From Oscillospiraceae bacterium (lineage in GTDB: Bacteria; Bacillota; Clostridia; Oscillospirales; Acutalibacteraceae), in NCBI GenBank assembly GCA_902766855.1, contig CACXFE010000140.1:1-16623 (forward strand): a DNA stretch of 16,623 nucleotides, read 5' to 3'. Positions 7,337 to 14,604 of this stretch are shown here, piece after piece. Numbering within the stretch: the stretch's first letter is position 1; each line of letters opens with the position of its first letter. The notes under the pieces were generated by a model that was given only the letters and a program-made list of their open reading frames with translations, did no database searches and was not told where the DNA came from. The position numbers were made by a program, and so were the translations under genes.

Positions 7337-8248
7337 TTAATCTTTGGTATCCAGCATCTTTTCAAACAAATCCATATCGTATGCCGCATAGTCGCTTTTC
7401 TTTTCCTTTTTCCCGGTGTTTTCGATTTCTTCCGGGGTTTGATACCCTTTTTCATGCCAGGTTTCTAAAATTTTCGCAACATAAGGGAAAGAAAATTTTG
7501 CTTTGGCATCCACGCAGGCGGCATAGGCCGCTTCCAGCATTGGCACCGAAAAGTTCCATTCCGCCACCCAAAGGAGGGATAGCGCGGTTTCTTTGGGGCT
7601 TGGCTTTCGCCGCTCTAATCCGAACGCCTTTTGTACCACCCGCCATGTTTCCTCACTCATGGCCAGTTTGTTTAATTCCGCATCCGCCGCCGCAATAGTG
7701 GTAATCCCGCGATTGATCCAATCCACCGCGGTGGACTCGATAAAGCGAATATTGGCTTTCCCGTGCGCCACCGCGTATTGCACGATCATCAGAATCAGCG
7801 AAACATCCATGCCCTCGTCGTCATACAACCACACCAAGGTGGAGGTTTCGTTGGATTTCAGGTTTCTGCCCAGCCGCAACTGGGTTTCGTTTAAAAGATA
7901 GCGGATTTTCGGATCTTCCGCACCGCGTTTTGCCACATCGCCGCGAGTTGGTTTCTCCGCCCGCGCGATCACGCGCTTGGCTTCTCCCGCTTCCGAAGAA
8001 AACGGGATTTCTTTCGGCAATAAAACGCCGGTATCCGCCCAAAAAAGCATGGCCTCTTTCACATCAAACAAAGGAACGGCGGTTTCCTGCGCGATCGTTT
8101 CCTCATCGGGAGAAGCGGCAAGGTTGCGCAAAAGATACAAAAGCACCTTTACATGATCCCCCTTGGCAAGTTTCAGGCTTTGATCCACCACACTTGCCGG
8201 TACCGTAAACGCGGCGGAAAAAGCCGCCGGATTGATGATATATTCCAT
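7337..8248 (-). CDS. DnaD-domain replication initiation protein (DnaB/DnaD-like)
   Basis: Probably a primosome protein that helps open DNA and recruit the helicase loader. The 303-residue protein has an N-terminal region resembling the winged-helix part of DnaD/DnaB (about 1-85), a linker, and two DnaD-type helical repeats: about 115-190 ending in FIESTAVDWINRG, and about 205-270 ending in FPYVAKILETWHEKG. Two such repeats plus a following dnaI-like gene resemble the Bacillus dnaB-dnaI pair, although Bacillus DnaB is longer. The start at 8248 has AGGAGGG 6 nt ahead; the in-frame ATG at 8275 lies before the predicted transcription start. First gene of the operon with the DnaI-like gene and mnmG. 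Confidence 0.88.
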   Translation of the reverse strand: MEYIINPAAFSAAFTVPASVVDQSLKLAKGDHVKVLLYLLRNLAASPDEETIAQETAVPLFDVKEAMLFWADTGVLLPKEIPFSSEAGEAKRVIARAEKPTRGDVAKRGAEDPKIRYLLNETQLRLGRNLKSNETSTLVWLYDDEGMDVSLILMIVQYAVAHGKANIRFIESTAVDWINRGITTIAAADAELNKLAMSEETWRVVQKAFGLERRKPSPKETALSLLWVAEWNFSVPMLEAAYAACVDAKAKFSFPYVAKILETWHEKGYQTPEEIENTGKKEKKSDYAAYDMDLFEKMLDTKD

Positions 8249-8277
8249 TTTCCGCCCTCCTTGTTCTCCTTGCAAAC

Positions 8278-8306
8278 AGTATACCTTTTTTGCAGAAAAA
8301 TGTCAA
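8278..8306 (-). promoter_or_regulatory. promoter of the DnaD-domain/dnaI/mnmG operon
   Basis: Minus-strand TTGACA (8301-8306), 17-bp spacer, TATACT (8278-8283). The -35 box begins only 8 nt after the stop codon of the upstream GNAT gene and no terminator lies between, so read-through from the PBP1A operon may add to its output. Confidence 0.88.
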
Positions 8307-8313
8307 ACGCCAT

Positions 8314-8829
8314 TTACTGCATCCGATAAGGGAAAGTGGTTTTTTCCCAATTCATTTCCTTTTCGGCGTACCACATAGCGGTAAAAAAGCCGCCCCGGGT
8401 TTCTTTTTCACCCTGTGCGAGTTCGGCAAAACCGCCGGTCGGGATCACTTCCGTGCCGCCTACCGGCAAAACCGAGGCTTCAAAAACGCGAAAACCGGCT
8501 CGCTTGTAAAACCCGATCAACGCTTCGGAGGCGGGCACCAAAAAAAGCGGCACGCCTTCTTTTTTTACCTCTTCCAACAAACGGCTCATCCATCCTTGCC
8601 CCCTTTTTTGCCGCTGCGTAGCGGCGGCATAGACATAAAAAGCGGGCGCTTCCTCCCCGCTTTTCTGCCGCACTTTGCAAGGCAGGGCAAACAGCATGGA
8701 AACCACTTCTCCCCCCTCTTCCACGGTGCGGAGATAGCGGCGGCAGGAAGAAAAAAGCCGATCCTCAAACGCGGTGTCGGGATCGGCAAAAGCCTCTCGA
8801 TACAGTTTTCTGCATTGTTGCTCTCTCAT
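8314..8829 (-). CDS. GNAT-family N-acetyltransferase
   Basis: Predicted acetyl-CoA-dependent acyltransferase of unknown substrate, 171 residues. The acetyl-CoA pyrophosphate-binding loop is visible as RQKRGQGW (about 73-80) after a beta strand (FYVYAAAT), and GFYKRAGFRVFE near residue 106-117 matches the usual C-terminal GNAT region. The start at 8829 overlaps the stop of the DUF2156 gene by 4 bp (ATGA), with AAAGGA ahead inside that gene. It is the last gene of the PBP1A operon, so a role in envelope chemistry is possible, but nothing in the sequence identifies the acceptor. Confidence 0.85.
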   Translation of the reverse strand: MREQQCRKLYREAFADPDTAFEDRLFSSCRRYLRTVEEGGEVVSMLFALPCKVRQKSGEEAPAFYVYAAATQRQKRGQGWMSRLLEEVKKEGVPLFLVPASEALIGFYKRAGFRVFEASVLPVGGTEVIPTGGFAELAQGEKETRGGFFTAMWYAEKEMNWEKTTFPYRMQ

Positions 8830-9710
8830 GGTTTTTCCTTTGCACGGCAAAAATATTTCGGCAATAAAAGAACAGGATGATACGAAAGTTTGGCTTTTCG
8901 CAGTCCTTCTATTCCCATGTCATCTTCCCGGTTGATCAGTGGATAATCTACCAGAGTTTTGGCAAATTCATAGTTAATCACGGTATATCCTTCTTCATAT
9001 TCAGGGAGGGATTTTTCAATATGAATATCAAACACCGAATCATTGACCGGGCTGCCAAGCGTAAACGCCGCAACCTCTTGCCCCACAAAGATCGCCCCGC
9101 CCCGAACGCCGAGTTTTTCACGGTTCATGAGCATCGTGGTCACACCGCGCTGTTCCTCTGCCAGCGTTTGATCCATGCGGTCACCGTTCTCGGTGTACCA
9201 CCGTTCCGCACAGCGAAGCACGGCCTCGGTATTCTGTTCGCAGATCGGCTCAAAATGCCATTCGTATTTTTTATCAAACGAGTGCAGATGATTCCGTTTT
9301 CCGTGGTATTTTTTTCCCGCAAGTTCGGCGAGATCGCGTTGCCGATAAAGGTAATCAAACGCGTCCCGTTCCTCGGCGATCACATAATGCTCTCCCAACC
9401 GCTCCCGAAAGCGTCGAAACCGCTCCCCATCGGGCGACCAAACATCCGGGTATGTTTCTCCCGTGTATTCACGGATCAGCGCAAAGCCTTTTTCAAAATC
9501 ATCGCCATACGGCAAAGCAAAAGCCGTTTCGGCGCCTTCGCCGTTTTTGATAACCAACTGCCCGTCTTCCATTGCCCACATCATTTGATAGGTTTTTTGC
9601 CAGATCAACAGATTAACAAAGGTGTTCTCACAAGATTGTTCCGTTTCGTCTGCCAACAGCGGTGCGATAGTTTCATAATCCGATAATTCAATTTCTTTAA
9701 AAAGCAACAT
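8826..9710 (-). CDS. DUF2156 protein (phosphatidylglycerol lysyltransferase C-terminal-like)
   Basis: 294 residues with the fold signatures of DUF2156, the domain that forms the catalytic half of MprF-type lipid aminoacyltransferases. Visible markers are GKKYHGKRNHLHSF (about 132-145), YTVINYEFAK (about 242-251) and the strongly conserved NREDDMG...GLRKAKLSYHP segment (about 260-279). No membrane segments are present, so this is a soluble stand-alone version whose substrate is unknown. The start at 9710 has only a distant AAGGGT, so its translation may depend on the PBP1A gene that ends 12 nt upstream. It overlaps the GNAT gene by 4 bp. Possible roles include aminoacylation of a lipid or peptidoglycan-linked acceptor; this rests on family membership only. 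Confidence 0.85.
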   Translation of the reverse strand: MLLFKEIELSDYETIAPLLADETEQSCENTFVNLLIWQKTYQMMWAMEDGQLVIKNGEGAETAFALPYGDDFEKGFALIREYTGETYPDVWSPDGERFRRFRERLGEHYVIAEERDAFDYLYRQRDLAELAGKKYHGKRNHLHSFDKKYEWHFEPICEQNTEAVLRCAERWYTENGDRMDQTLAEEQRGVTTMLMNREKLGVRGGAIFVGQEVAAFTLGSPVNDSVFDIHIEKSLPEYEEGYTVINYEFAKTLVDYPLINREDDMGIEGLRKAKLSYHPVLLLPKYFCRAKEKP

Positions 9711-9722
9711 AAAAATATTTCA

Positions 9723-12044
9723 TTACCCTTGTGATGAATTGGCTTCTGTTTGCGAAGAAGACGAAGAGCCCTCCGCCTTGCTTGCGGCTTCGGCGGCTTT
9801 TTTCTGCTTTTCTTCGTATGTTTTGGGATCAGGCAGTGCTTCGCCGCCGTGGCTTTTACAGGTGCCCGGTATATTGCTCTTGCGGTACCATCCCACCGCT
9901 TTGGACGGGCAGGCACTGGTGGCAAGATTCCCGGTAGAAGTGCAGTAATACCGTTCTACGGCGTAATCGCTCACGGCAAATTCCTTGGCTTCAAGCCCCG
10001 TGTGGATCTGCGACATAACCTTGCCCCACATGGTCAAAGCGATCTGTGCGTTGGAAATTTTCTGTTGTTCGTCATATCCGCACCAACAAGACCCCACATA
10101 ATACGGGGTGCCGCCGACAAACCATAAGTCGTTCGAGTTGTTGGAAGTACCTGTTTTGGCGTACATTTTCATATTGCTGATATATTTCTGTGCGCCAACG
10201 CCCGTACCTCTTGATCCGTACACCACGGTTTGCAATAATTTGTTCATCACGGTGGCGGTATCTTCGCTGATCGCCATGGTCGGCTGTTCGTTATATTCCA
10301 ATACCGTTTCACCGTGTTGATCGGTCACCTTGGTGTAAAGGGTGGGGGCGTGATAACGCCCCAAATTGCCGAAAACCGCAAAGGCCGCGGCGGATTCCAT
10401 GGTGGTCAGCCCGCCGTTGGTTCCGCCCATGCCGAGCGGCGCCAGATTGATGTCTTCCGGGGTTAAGGTGGTGATGCCTAATTTCTGCGTCAGGAAATCA
10501 TAGGATACCTGAGGCGTCATCTTATTCACAAGATAAACCGGAATGGTATTGACCGAGCGTTCCAGCGCATACTGCACGGTGATATTTCCCCAGTAGGACA
10601 AATACCAGTTCACCGGCGTCCATTTTCCGTAATAGGTTTTTACATCATTCACAATGCTGGAATAATGGATCAGATCCTGCTCGATCGCCGGGGCGTAAGC
10701 GGAAATCGGCTTCATGGTGGAGCCGGGCTGGCGCTTCGCATCGGTCGCGCGGTTAAACCCGCGGTTGCCTTCTTTTTGTCCGATACCGCCCACAAGCCCT
10801 TTCACATGGCCGTTATAGTCCATCACCGTCATCGAGCCTTGCAGGGTTTGCCCGTTTTTCCCTTTTAATCCGTATGTCTTCACATCCGAAAAAACGGTTT
10901 CCAGCGTTTTCTGCACATTGGCGTCTACCGTGGCGTAAATGCGGTACCCGCCGCTGTAAAACAATTTGTTGGCGTGTTGTTTTTCATAACCGTATTGCTT
11001 ACAAAGATCCTCTACCACCTGTGAAATCAGCGCATCGATAAAATAGGAATTGGTTTCGGATTCGTTCAACGATTCTCTTGAAGCGGTGATCGTGAGTTCG
11101 GCGGTTTTAGCCGCTTCATATTCTTCCTTCGTGATATACCCCTGATTGTACATTTCGCTCAGTACCACATCGCGGCGCAAACGGTTTTCTTCGGGGTGAT
11201 CGTCCGGCGCGTAGTTGGAGGGGCTTTTGGTAATCGCGGCAAGGCAGGCACACTCTGTCAAGGTCAGATCCTTCACATTCTTGCCGAAATAATAATTGGC
11301 TGCCACTTCCACGCCGTAGGTGCCATGTCCCATGGCAATGGTGTTGAGGTAACATTCAATAATGGTGTTTTTGGCATAGCGGCTTTCAAAATACCGCGCC
11401 CGCATGATCTCACGGATCTTCCGGCTCGGCTTTTGCGAGGTATCCCCGGTCAGATTCTTCACCAACTGCTGCGTCACCGTGGAGCCGCCTTGATTGGAGG
11501 AATAAAAATGGAAGAACATATTGGCAAAAGCCGAAAAAGTTCGTTTCCAGTCTACCCCGTTATGCTCGAAAAACCGCTTGTCCTCAATCGCAACAAACGC
11601 GTTTACCAAATTTTGAGGAATTCCCTCATACCCTTCCGCCTTTTCTTTGGCTGCCTTTTCATCATAAGCCACCCAAATACGGTTAAACTCACCGTGCAGG
11701 CGCTGATATTCGGTGAAATTGCCTTTCCCGTCATCGGTGTAGATCGCGGTGGTAAAATTCAGTTTCAGATCGTCAAGGTCTTCCTCCATGGTGCCGTCCA
11801 CCATGGTGAAGGCATACAGCAAAAATGCCGAAATCACAATGCTCACCGTAATCAACCCAATCAAAAACAGGGTGAGAAAAGTGCGCAGAATACGCTCTTT
11901 GTGCTTCCCCTTACGGTGCTTCTTTTTACCTTTGGTTTCAGGCGCTGCAATATGCGAAGAAAAAGAATTGAGATCAAAACTGGATTCTTCCCCGCTTGCG
12001 GAAGTATCAGAATGGTCATAACTGAATAAATCTCTGTCGTCCAT
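9723..12044 (-). CDS. class A penicillin-binding protein, PBP1A family
   Basis: Bifunctional cell-wall synthase: polymerises glycan strands from lipid II and cross-links the peptides. 773 residues. A Lys-rich cytoplasmic tail is followed by one membrane anchor (about 53-80). The glycosyltransferase domain has the catalytic Glu in FVAIEDKRFFEHNGV (Glu154) and QGGSTVTQQLVKN (from 185). The transpeptidase carries S442-TMK, SVN (497-499) and KTG (630-632), all intact. The C-terminal tail has three cysteines (CTSTGNLATSAC, then C) and a Ser/Ala/Glu-rich end, typical of clostridial PBP1 proteins. The start at 12044 has GGAG 5 nt ahead; upstream in-frame ATGs lie in or near the promoter. First gene of an operon with the DUF2156 and GNAT genes. 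Confidence 0.97.
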   Translation of the reverse strand: MDDRDLFSYDHSDTSASGEESSFDLNSFSSHIAAPETKGKKKHRKGKHKERILRTFLTLFLIGLITVSIVISAFLLYAFTMVDGTMEEDLDDLKLNFTTAIYTDDGKGNFTEYQRLHGEFNRIWVAYDEKAAKEKAEGYEGIPQNLVNAFVAIEDKRFFEHNGVDWKRTFSAFANMFFHFYSSNQGGSTVTQQLVKNLTGDTSQKPSRKIREIMRARYFESRYAKNTIIECYLNTIAMGHGTYGVEVAANYYFGKNVKDLTLTECACLAAITKSPSNYAPDDHPEENRLRRDVVLSEMYNQGYITKEEYEAAKTAELTITASRESLNESETNSYFIDALISQVVEDLCKQYGYEKQHANKLFYSGGYRIYATVDANVQKTLETVFSDVKTYGLKGKNGQTLQGSMTVMDYNGHVKGLVGGIGQKEGNRGFNRATDAKRQPGSTMKPISAYAPAIEQDLIHYSSIVNDVKTYYGKWTPVNWYLSYWGNITVQYALERSVNTIPVYLVNKMTPQVSYDFLTQKLGITTLTPEDINLAPLGMGGTNGGLTTMESAAAFAVFGNLGRYHAPTLYTKVTDQHGETVLEYNEQPTMAISEDTATVMNKLLQTVVYGSRGTGVGAQKYISNMKMYAKTGTSNNSNDLWFVGGTPYYVGSCWCGYDEQQKISNAQIALTMWGKVMSQIHTGLEAKEFAVSDYAVERYYCTSTGNLATSACPSKAVGWYRKSNIPGTCKSHGGEALPDPKTYEEKQKKAAEAASKAEGSSSSSQTEANSSQG

Positions 12045-12082
12045 ATATTCTCCGTTTCCTTTTCCATATAAATCCATCATAA

Positions 12083-12111
12083 AGTATACCATACTTTTCT
12101 TCCAAAATCAA
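12083..12111 (-). promoter_or_regulatory. promoter of the PBP1A operon
   Basis: Minus-strand TTGATT (12106-12111), 17-bp spacer, TATACT (12083-12088). The predicted start near 12076 gives a leader of about 32 nt and excludes the in-frame ATG at 12092. It is divergent from the ldh promoter, with about 45 bp between the two -35 boxes. Confidence 0.8.
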
Positions 12112-12156
12112 CTTGAAAGAGTTTACGGAGTTGTAACCATTATTTCGTTGACATTA

Positions 12157-12185
12157 TTTACAAATTCAAAAAAATAGTGTAAAAT
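12157..12185 (+). promoter_or_regulatory. ldh promoter
   Basis: TTTACA (12157-12162), 17-bp spacer, TAAAAT (12180-12185); each box has one mismatch. A TTGACA at 12148-12153 lies nearby but has no good -10 at the right distance. The predicted start near 12192 gives a leader of about 35 nt and makes the ATG at 12200 too close to the 5' end for normal initiation. No convincing Rex-type operator is seen. Confidence 0.7.
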
Positions 12186-12226
12186 AAAAGAAAAAGGCAA
12201 TGACTAAAATGAATGGAGGCCGCATG

Positions 12227-13180
12227 ATGAATTGTGATATCAACCCCAGAAAGGCCGCGGTGATCGGCTGCGGTTTTGTTGGCGCCGCCACCGCGTTCGC
12301 CCTGATGCAAAGCAAACTGTTTTCCGAAATTGTTCTGCTGGATTCCAATTTTGATAAAGCAGACGGTGAGGCAAAAGACATTGCCCACGGCATCCCCTTT
12401 GCGGGGCAAATGAAAATCTATGCCGGCGGGTATGACGATGTTGCCGACGCGGCCATTATAATTATCACCGCGGGTGCCAATCAAAAGCCGGAAGAAACGC
12501 GGCTTGATCTTGTTCAAAAAAATGTAGCGATCTATCAGGCGATTATTCCCGAAATCGCCAAGCGCGATTATAAAGGTATTTTATTGATCGTATCAAACCC
12601 GGTGGATATTCTCACCTATGTCGCAGTTCAATTAAGCGGTCTGCCCGAAAACCGGGTGATCGGCTCGGGAACGGTGCTGGATACCGCGCGGTTGAAATAC
12701 GCCCTCGGCGAACACCTCGGGGTGGATAGCCGCAGCGTCCATGCTTTCATCATCGGGGAGCATGGCGACAGCGAAATCGTTGCATGGAGCAGCACCAATG
12801 TATCCGGTATTCCGTTGAGCGATTTTTGCGATATGCGCGGGCATTATAATCACCATGCCGCCATGCGGGAAATCGCGGAATCGGTCAAAAACAGCGCGTA
12901 TGACATCATCGCCAAAAAACAGGCAACCTATTACGGGATCGCCATGTCGGTCAAACGCATTTGCGAGTGTATCATACGGGATGAGAAATCCATACTGCCC
13001 GTTTCTTCTATGATGCACGGAAAATACGGGATCGAAGGCGTTGCCCTCAGTATGCCCGCGGTTGTCGGCGGTGAGGGGATCGAAACATTGGTGCCGATCT
13101 CACTCAACGAGGAAGAAACGCTGAAATTACAGCGATCGGCTGAAATGCTGAAAAATCTCGCCCTTTCTTTAAAACTGTAA
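12227..13180 (+). CDS. ldh: L-lactate dehydrogenase
   Basis: Reduces pyruvate to L-lactate with NADH, regenerating NAD+ in fermentation. 317 residues, usual length. The NAD-binding motif is GCGFVG (14-19). Gln86 in AGANQKPEETR marks lactate rather than malate specificity, with the loop Arg at 92. Asp152 and Arg155 (LDTARLKYALGEHL) and catalytic His179 (IIGEHGDS) are all present. Two adjacent ATGs follow GGAGG (12215-12219): 12224 at 4 nt and 12227 at 7 nt. The second has the better spacing; a start at 12200 is possible but lacks a proper ribosome site. It is the only plus-strand gene in the window. Its last 12 bp overlap the 3' end of the opposing dehydrogenase gene. Confidence 0.95.
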   Translation: MNCDINPRKAAVIGCGFVGAATAFALMQSKLFSEIVLLDSNFDKADGEAKDIAHGIPFAGQMKIYAGGYDDVADAAIIIITAGANQKPEETRLDLVQKNVAIYQAIIPEIAKRDYKGILLIVSNPVDILTYVAVQLSGLPENRVIGSGTVLDTARLKYALGEHLGVDSRSVHAFIIGEHGDSEIVAWSSTNVSGIPLSDFCDMRGHYNHHAAMREIAESVKNSAYDIIAKKQATYYGIAMSVKRICECIIRDEKSILPVSSMMHGKYGIEGVALSMPAVVGGEGIETLVPISLNEEETLKLQRSAEMLKNLALSLKL

Positions 13181-14077
13181 ACCGCGCCTTTCAGCCCGGT
13201 TTTTGCATCTCGCGTACACGGTTTCGGCCGTGTGCGCGATTTGTTTTTGCTCCTCTTCCGTTGCGGAATACAGCGTTTTCTTCTTCGGTTTTCCCCATAC
13301 ATCAAAGAAGCGGGGGCCAATCCATTCCTGATCACCGGTTTTTTCAAACACGCCCCGTAAAATAGACAAACAGGCTTTTTCCGGCTTCATGAAAATCCAT
13401 TTCATCGGGTGTTTGATCAAGGCAAAAATCACCTTGGGATAATGCGCGGTGATCCCCGTAAAACTGATCCCGGGATGTACTATCGCAAGGCTTGCCTGCC
13501 TTTCTTTGCGAAACAGGGCGTACAGGGAAAACATCAGCATCCTTTTGGCGTTGCCATATACCAGCGAGGCCCTTTTTCGCCCGGAAAAATCGGGATCGGC
13601 AGGGTCGGTCACGGAATAACGGTGTGCAATGCTCCCCACTGCCACCACCCTGCCGCCGCGCTCCCGCAGGGTGGGCAAAAGGATACGCGCCATGTAATAC
13701 GGGGAAGCAAAATTGATCTGAAACACATTATCATAGCCGGTATCGCAAAAGTGGCGCGGGATGCTGTACGCCCCGGCGTTAAGAAGCAAAATATCAATCG
13801 TTTCCCTTTGCAATACCTGACAAGCGGCTTTCACTTCACCGATGTTTTCCAGATCGACCTTGCAATAGCGGATCTGCCCGCCCGGGCAGGCGGCCTTTAA
13901 CCGCTCGCCAAGCGCATGAGAGCGTGCCGGATCGCGGTCACACAAAATCAGGCGGGCGCCCGATTTTAACAAATACCCGCACAGTTTCTGCCCCAATCCG
14001 CCCGTTGCGCCGGTGATCGCCACCGTTTTTCCCGCCAGCGAGGCGGTGTTGTTTTTTAACCATTTTTCAATTCGCAT
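13169..14077 (-). CDS. short-chain dehydrogenase/reductase (SDR)
   Basis: NAD(P)-dependent oxidoreductase of the classical SDR fold, 302 residues, substrate unknown. The cofactor motif is TGATGGLG (22-29), followed by LNAGAY (99-104), Ser149 (VGSIAHR) and Tyr174/Lys178 (VYGNAK), so the catalytic set is complete. The layout resembles the retinol-dehydrogenase/WW-oxidoreductase-like branch, but that is only a structural resemblance. Start at 14077; the ribosome site (GGAAAA, or AAGGAA further up) is weak. An ATG at 14146 is in frame but lies in front of the terminator of the upstream gene, so it is unlikely. No promoter was found; it may rely on read-through. Its 3' end crosses the ldh stop, and the ldh terminator lies inside its last 30 codons. 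Confidence 0.87.
   Translation of the reverse strand: MRIEKWLKNNTASLAGKTVAITGATGGLGQKLCGYLLKSGARLILCDRDPARSHALGERLKAACPGGQIRYCKVDLENIGEVKAACQVLQRETIDILLLNAGAYSIPRHFCDTGYDNVFQINFASPYYMARILLPTLRERGGRVVAVGSIAHRYSVTDPADPDFSGRKRASLVYGNAKRMLMFSLYALFRKERQASLAIVHPGISFTGITAHYPKVIFALIKHPMKWIFMKPEKACLSILRGVFEKTGDQEWIGPRFFDVWGKPKKKTLYSATEEEQKQIAHTAETVYARCKNRAERRGLQF
13210..13248 (+). terminator. ldh terminator inside the opposing SDR gene
   Basis: Arms TCGCGTACACGG (13210-13221) and CCGTGTGCGCGA (13228-13239) form 12 pairs (one T-G wobble) with a 6-nt loop, followed by TTTGTTTTT (13240-13248). It starts 30 nt after the ldh stop. On the minus strand the same bases encode residues near the C-terminus of the SDR protein. 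Confidence 0.82.
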
Positions 14078-14109
14078 ATTCGTTTTCCGATCCGATTCCT
14101 TCCGAAAAT

Positions 14110-14138
14110 AAAAAAGTTGCCCCCATGCAAGGGGCAAC
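14110..14138 (-). terminator. terminator of the pgi/P-loop gene operon
   Basis: Minus-strand GTTGCCCC (14131-14138) pairs with GGGGCAAC (14116-14123) around a 7-nt loop, followed by TTTTTT and further Ts beyond one A. It begins 16 nt after the stop of the small P-loop gene. Confidence 0.92.
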
Positions 14139-14153
14139 CTTGTCAATCAACCG

Positions 14154-14561
14154 TTAAATTTCTTCCGCAAGATCCGCGATTTTCTTCGGCAGTTCTTCTT
14201 TTGCGGCGGAAATCGTGAAAATGAAATCAACATCCGTAATGGAAGCAAGGCGCTCAAAGAAAGTGATCAGTTCGTCAAAATTTCTGCCGCCGATCTTCAA
14301 AGTAGCGTCTCCGAAAATGTGCGTTACATCATGATTGCCGGACTTAATGCCCGCCAACATTCCATAATATTCGTTATAGCCGTTAATCTGATAATCATCC
14401 ACATCGATCAAGCGCACCTTATGGGTAACGGAATAAGTCAGGGTATCGCCTTTTTCAATGCAAACCACATTGCCGAGGCTGGTGCCGGCCGTTTCATTGA
14501 CCATATCCACCAGTTTTTTCGTTTTGCCCGAACCTTTGTTTCCGATAATAAGTTTAATCAT
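14154..14561 (-). CDS. small P-loop ATPase of unknown function
   Basis: 135 residues. It begins almost at once with a Walker A motif, GNKGSGKT (7-14), after a single hydrophobic strand (MIKLII). A later strand, VTHIFGDATL, could supply the acidic Walker B-like residue, and FIFTIS follows near the end. There are no membrane segments, helix-turn-helix or zinc motifs. Such small ATP-binding proteins in Clostridia are sometimes named after PilT, but nothing here suggests pilus work. AAGGAG lies 9 nt before the ATG at 14561 and only 3 nt before the ATG at 14567, so 14561 is preferred by a small margin. It follows pgi by 43 nt, shares its promoter and is closed by its own terminator. A role linked to sugar phosphate use is not shown by the sequence. 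Confidence 0.8.
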   Translation of the reverse strand: MIKLIIGNKGSGKTKKLVDMVNETAGTSLGNVVCIEKGDTLTYSVTHKVRLIDVDDYQINGYNEYYGMLAGIKSGNHDVTHIFGDATLKIGGRNFDELITFFERLASITDVDFIFTISAAKEELPKKIADLAEEI

Positions 14562-14604
14562 GTTCATCGTCTCCTTTTCTATTACACTGCCTATGCAGCA
14601 ATTT

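Noticed and set aside
8249..8275. Upstream ATG for the DnaD-domain gene
   Set aside because: It lies before the predicted transcription start, and the ribosome site serves the ATG at 8248.
8877..9686. Plus-strand frame of 269 codons antisense to the DUF2156 gene
   Set aside because: It is a mirror of the coding strand, with no family features.
11196..12029. Plus-strand frame of 277 codons antisense to PBP1A
   Set aside because: PBP1A motifs fix the real frame; the antisense product is Arg/His/Phe-rich without a domain.
12121..12170. Rex-type redox operator upstream of ldh
   Set aside because: The TTGACA-N4-TTACAA arrangement at 12148-12163 is only a partial palindrome with shortened half-sites; it does not match the known Rex consensus well enough.
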